From an uncultured Elusimicrobiales bacterium (GTDB lineage: Bacteria > Elusimicrobiota > Elusimicrobia > Elusimicrobiales > Elusimicrobiaceae), in the NCBI GenBank assembly GCA_944326765.1, contig CALVFE010000001.1:1-64000 (forward strand): DNA of 64,000 nt. The letters run 5' to 3'. Under the pieces are notes generated by a model. That model was given only the letters and a program-made list of their open reading frames with translations. It was not told the DNA's origin and did no database searches. The position numbers and the translations under genes were made by a program. Every line of letters starts with the position of its first letter. Position 1 is the stretch's first letter. Of the stretch, positions 60,909 to 64,000 are shown one piece after another.

Positions 60909-61753
60909 GCGTAGTTATTGGAATTGATGTGGGGGGATCTACCACCAAAATCGTGGGATATACCCATACCGGCAAGTTGGTTTCCATGCTGAAAGTGGAG
61001 GCGGCCGATCCGCTGACGTCGGCCTATGGCGCGCTCGGAAAATTTATCAACGAAAACGGGCTTGCCCTCAAAGACGTATGCCAAATTATTTTGACAGGGG
61101 TGGGCTCATCGCTGTTTAAAAAAGATATTTATGGGATCGCTACTTCCCGGGTAGATGAGTTTAAAGCGATCGGATTGGGGGGGCTGGCTTTGTCGGGCAA
61201 AAAAGAAGGATTAATCGTCAGTATGGGAACAGGCACCGCTTTTGTCCGCGCCGGCAAAGACGGCATTTGCCATATTGGCGGATCAGGCGTAGGAGGCGGA
61301 ACGGTGCTGGGGCTGTGCAGCAAATTGTGCGGTGCCACCTCTTTTAAAACCGTAGTGGAAATGGCGCAAGACGGGCAATTAGGAACGGTGGATTTAAATA
61401 TCAGCGACATCAGCAAAGGCGTTATTTCCACGCTGACTCCCGACACGACCGCTTCCAATTTTGGAAAAATGGAAGACAGCGTTACCCCGGCGGATTTAAC
61501 GGTCGGCGTTTTAAATATGGTGTTTCAAACCATCGGCATGATGGCGGTTTTCGCCTGTCGCAACGATGCGGTAAAAGACGTTATTTTAACCGGTACGCTG
61601 ACGCTTGTACCGTTTGCCAAACACGTTTTTGAAGCGTTGCACAAAATGCACGGCGTGAATTTTATTATTCCCCAAAACGCCATTTATGCTACCGCTACGG
61701 GGGCGGCTTTGTCTTATTTGTATCAGAACGGCGAAAACCATGCAGACCAATAA
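60905..61753 (+). CDS. coaW: Type II pantothenate kinase
   Basis: A 282-residue ASKHA kinase. It has the phosphate-1 motif IGIDVGGSTTKIVGY, the eukaryotic/Staphylococcus-type blocks TGVGSS and VSMGTGTAFV, and GGSGVGGGTVLGL. It phosphorylates pantothenate in the first step of CoA synthesis. Type II enzymes are unusual in Gram-negative bacteria and are known to resist CoA feedback in S. aureus. It overlaps the peptidase gene by 4 bases and the next gene by 14. Confidence 0.9.
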
Positions 61754-62558
61754 AAGCGCATATAAAAAATCTAGTTTCGCTCCGGCGTTTTTTTTCTTAT
61801 CAGAACGCCGCCGCGAAGCGTTGGCCAATTACTATGAATTTTGCCGGTTGATGGACGATATCGCAGACGAGCCGGACGTCCCCAGTCCCGCGCAGAAATT
61901 GGATTTTTGGGAAGCGGAAATTCATCGGATTTATACAGCCGCCCCACAAACGGATTTAGGGCGCCGGCTGCAAGCCGACATTCGTTCTTTTAATATGCCT
62001 TCGGATCGGTTTTTGTTGTTAATAGAAGCCATGCGGGCGGATTTGCAAAACCGTGTCTATCCCCGGCAGGAGGCTTTGGATTGGTATATCTATCGGGTGG
62101 CGGCTATTGTGGGTTTGGCCACGCTGGATATGCTGGGACTGCAAGGGAAAGAGGCCGATGCGTTGGCTTGGTTTGAAGGAGCTGCCGTACAGCTGACCAA
62201 CATCATTCGGGACGTGTCGGAAGACGCCCGCATGGGGCGGGTGTATATTCCGGAAGATTTGCTTGTGCGCTTTGGTCTTTCCCGCCGGGACGTACTGGAA
62301 AACCGCAATCCGCGGGTGTTGGCAAAGGCGTTGGCGGAAATGGCGGCGCGGGCGGAAGAAGCTTATCAAAAAGCTTTTAAGCAAATGGCGCTTTTTCCCC
62401 GTCTTAAAATGATTCCCTGTCGGGTAATGGGGTATGTATATTTAAAAAATCTTGCTAAAATAAAAAAAATGGGATTTATGTGTACCCACCCTATAAAATT
62501 AACCAAAAGTGAAAAACTAAACAGCATTGCGTATGCGTTATTTAAAACTTTTTTCTAA
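61740..62558 (+). CDS. Squalene/phytoene synthase family protein
   Basis: A 272-residue trans-isoprenyl diphosphate synthase of the head-to-head type. The first Asp-rich motif is DDIADE and the second is RDVSEDARMGRVYIPED, which fits the family signature. It joins two prenyl diphosphates (farnesyl or geranylgeranyl) to squalene- or phytoene-type products. No cyclase or desaturase lies here, so the end product is unknown. ATG 61740 is inside the kinase end; upstream sequence to 61686 is only kinase in another frame. Confidence 0.9.
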   Translation: MQTNKSAYKKSSFAPAFFFLSERRREALANYYEFCRLMDDIADEPDVPSPAQKLDFWEAEIHRIYTAAPQTDLGRRLQADIRSFNMPSDRFLLLIEAMRADLQNRVYPRQEALDWYIYRVAAIVGLATLDMLGLQGKEADALAWFEGAAVQLTNIIRDVSEDARMGRVYIPEDLLVRFGLSRRDVLENRNPRVLAKALAEMAARAEEAYQKAFKQMALFPRLKMIPCRVMGYVYLKNLAKIKKMGFMCTHPIKLTKSEKLNSIAYALFKTFF

Positions 62559-63885
62559 GAGTCTTGTTGTTATGCTGGCAGGTTGTTTGTTTTCCGGCGG
62601 AGCTTTTGCCGCCGGAACGCAGAAAAATCTTGCGGCCTGTTTAGAACGCGGGAAAAAAGAATTTTCCGCCAAAGACTATTTGCAGGCGCAAGATACTTTT
62701 ACCCAGTGCTTGAAACTCGATCCCAACAACACCGAAGCGCAGCTCTCTTTGGCTGGCGTATTATTAACGCAAGATGATTTAGACGGTGCAGAAAAATACT
62801 TTACTGCAGCGATTCGTTCCATGAAGCGCAATTCGCCTTATTTGTCCTATACTTATTCCATGCTGGGGGATATTGCCTTAAAAAAGCAACAGAACGACGA
62901 GGCGCTGCAGATGTACTCTAAGTCGTTAGATTATAACGCGGCGAATGTAAATTCGCTGGTTGGAAAAGGGGTGATTGTGGAATATCAGGGCGATAAACAG
63001 GGGGCGGCGGAATATTATCGTTCCGCGCTGGCGGTGGAACCGCTCAATTTAATTGCCCGCAAACGGCTGATTAATTTGGAACCGGATTATTTGACCGACG
63101 TGGAAATGCTGACCGCTTTAAAACAACGTTATGCCGTTGCGCCCGATGCTTCAGAGCTAACCGAAGAAAACCGCGCTTTGTTCCAAAAAATCCATCAGGC
63201 GGAACAGCGGCGCGGCGTGGACTATTTGAAAAACAAATACCTTAAAGTTCCTTCGGAATATGTCGTAACGTTAAATAAAGATACCAGTTTCGCCCGCGAA
63301 ATGCTTACCTTAGACGGTTACAAAGCCTTGGAAAAAAATATTGGTCAAGATGCCATTGCCGTGTTTCAAAAGGTCGGCGTTCCCATTAAAGACGTTTTTG
63401 ATCTGCGGGATATGAAAGGGGAGAAACTTTTTACTTTGGAAAGTACGCTTACGGACAGCGGCTATTATGCTTATACCGAAGCGCTTCAAGGGCGTAAAGC
63501 GTTCTTGCTTCCCAATGAGGCGGTTCCGCCCACACAGGCTTTTTTAGAAAAAGTGGCTGCCCGGGTGGAAGAACTTAAAAAAGCGGGTTATATTGAAATT
63601 ACCCGTTCGGAATATAAGATGATTCAAAACCAAACCAGGTGTTCAGATGAAACCCTGCGTACCAAACTGGGAATTTATGTGTTGCCGATAACCAAAAATG
63701 AGGTGCGGTATTTTGTATTGGCGCGTCAGACGGCCGACCCGAAAAAAGGCGTTCCGTATTATTATCTGATGGCGGCGCATGCCAAGCGTAATCCGAAAAT
63801 AAAAGTGCCTTCCAACTCGTTGGTGGAAAGTTATTCTTTCTATGGCTATACGGTATGTTTAGACGACGGCAATTTGCTGGAATAG
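62533..63885 (+). CDS. Secreted TPR-repeat protein
   Basis: A 450-residue protein with a signal-type N terminus (MRYLKLFSKSLVVMLAGCLFSGGAFA). At least three TPR units (about residues 40-190, e.g. KKQQNDEALQMYSKSLDYNAANVNSLVGKG region) are followed by a C-terminal domain I do not recognise. The signal could be a lipoprotein type with LAGC; both are plausible. It overlaps the previous gene by 26 bases, so it closes the operon. Confidence 0.82.
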   Translation: MRYLKLFSKSLVVMLAGCLFSGGAFAAGTQKNLAACLERGKKEFSAKDYLQAQDTFTQCLKLDPNNTEAQLSLAGVLLTQDDLDGAEKYFTAAIRSMKRNSPYLSYTYSMLGDIALKKQQNDEALQMYSKSLDYNAANVNSLVGKGVIVEYQGDKQGAAEYYRSALAVEPLNLIARKRLINLEPDYLTDVEMLTALKQRYAVAPDASELTEENRALFQKIHQAEQRRGVDYLKNKYLKVPSEYVVTLNKDTSFAREMLTLDGYKALEKNIGQDAIAVFQKVGVPIKDVFDLRDMKGEKLFTLESTLTDSGYYAYTEALQGRKAFLLPNEAVPPTQAFLEKVAARVEELKKAGYIEITRSEYKMIQNQTRCSDETLRTKLGIYVLPITKNEVRYFVLARQTADPKKGVPYYYLMAAHAKRNPKIKVPSNSLVESYSFYGYTVCLDDGNLLE

Positions 63886-63920
63886 CGGGTTTATTTTGTA
63901 AAGAGGGATTGATCATACAA

Positions 63921-63949
63921 AAAAGGCGGGGCGTTTTCCCCGCCTTTTT
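63921..63949 (+). terminator. Terminator after the last TPR gene
   Basis: Perfect 11-bp stem AAAAGGCGGGG (63921-63931) / CCCCGCCTTTT (63938-63948), plus T. Confidence 0.92.
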
Positions 63950-64000
63950 ACTGGCTGTTTCAAAATCAAACCAAAACTCGGGTAAAAACCGAGGAAGCGG

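Overview
The window looks like a chromosomal segment around the replication origin of a Gram-negative, anaerobic, probably gut-associated bacterium. The outer envelope is indicated by kdsC, an HldD-type heptose epimerase, four predicted outer-membrane barrels and an anhydro-muropeptide recycling operon. Anaerobic life is indicated by desulfoferrodoxin, a flavodiiron protein and rubredoxin instead of catalase or Mn/Fe superoxide dismutase. Gene content and the mix of archaeal-like polyamine genes suggest Elusimicrobiota (Elusimicrobium/Avelusimicrobium-like). That placement is an inference from gene content, about 50 percent confident, and no search was run. I saw no phage, insertion sequence, transposase, CRISPR array or rRNA.

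Layout. 1-6 kb: tRNA-Val, then a tight operon of an AI-2E-family membrane protein, AmpG-like permease, MurQ, AnmK and NagZ. 6-14.3 kb (minus): a secreted unknown protein, then a long operon read from a deoxyhypusine-synthase-like gene through an outer-membrane barrel, DoxX, dnaX, recR, comEC and guaD. 14.5-20.6 kb (plus): glyA, then four tandem paralogous secreted chymotrypsin-fold proteins whose nucleophile position is Cys. 20.6-32 kb (minus): Sel1-repeat protein, prohibitin, a complete F-type ATP synthase operon with a heptose-epimerase gene inserted between atpA and atpG, and a GH13 enzyme. 32-40.2 kb (minus): gyrA, gyrB, dciA, dnaN, dnaA, with a DnaA-box cluster (probable oriC) between dnaA and dnaN. 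40.5-43.4 kb (plus): oxygen and peroxide defence operon (tpx, dfx, fprA, flavin reductase, rubredoxin). 43.5-47.5 kb (plus): glycosyltransferase, lepB, parA, parB with two identical parS sites. 47.9-52.1 kb (minus): DegT aminotransferase, MgtC-like protein, cation transporter, barrel, kdsC. 52.2-64 kb: CsgG-like lipoprotein, serS, TPR proteins, two more barrels, a minus-strand agmatine pair (pyruvoyl arginine decarboxylase and agmatinase), then an overlapping operon of M3 peptidase, type II pantothenate kinase, squalene/phytoene synthase and TPR protein.

Genes near the origin point away from it: minus to the left, plus to the right, switching at about 40.2-40.5 kb, as expected for bidirectional replication from the dnaA region. 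Promoters often use an extended -10 (TGnTATNNT), and several genes seem to start on the first transcribed bases without a Shine-Dalgarno site.

The observations most worth following are the four-gene family of secreted His-Asp-Cys chymotrypsin-fold proteins (15.9-20.6 kb); the DHS homologue with its catalytic Lys, together with arginine decarboxylase and agmatinase; an in-frame A-AAA-AAG slippery site in dnaX with a near-by -1 stop; and a TTACCG-nn-CGGTAA operator shared by the ATP synthase operon and the GH13 gene.
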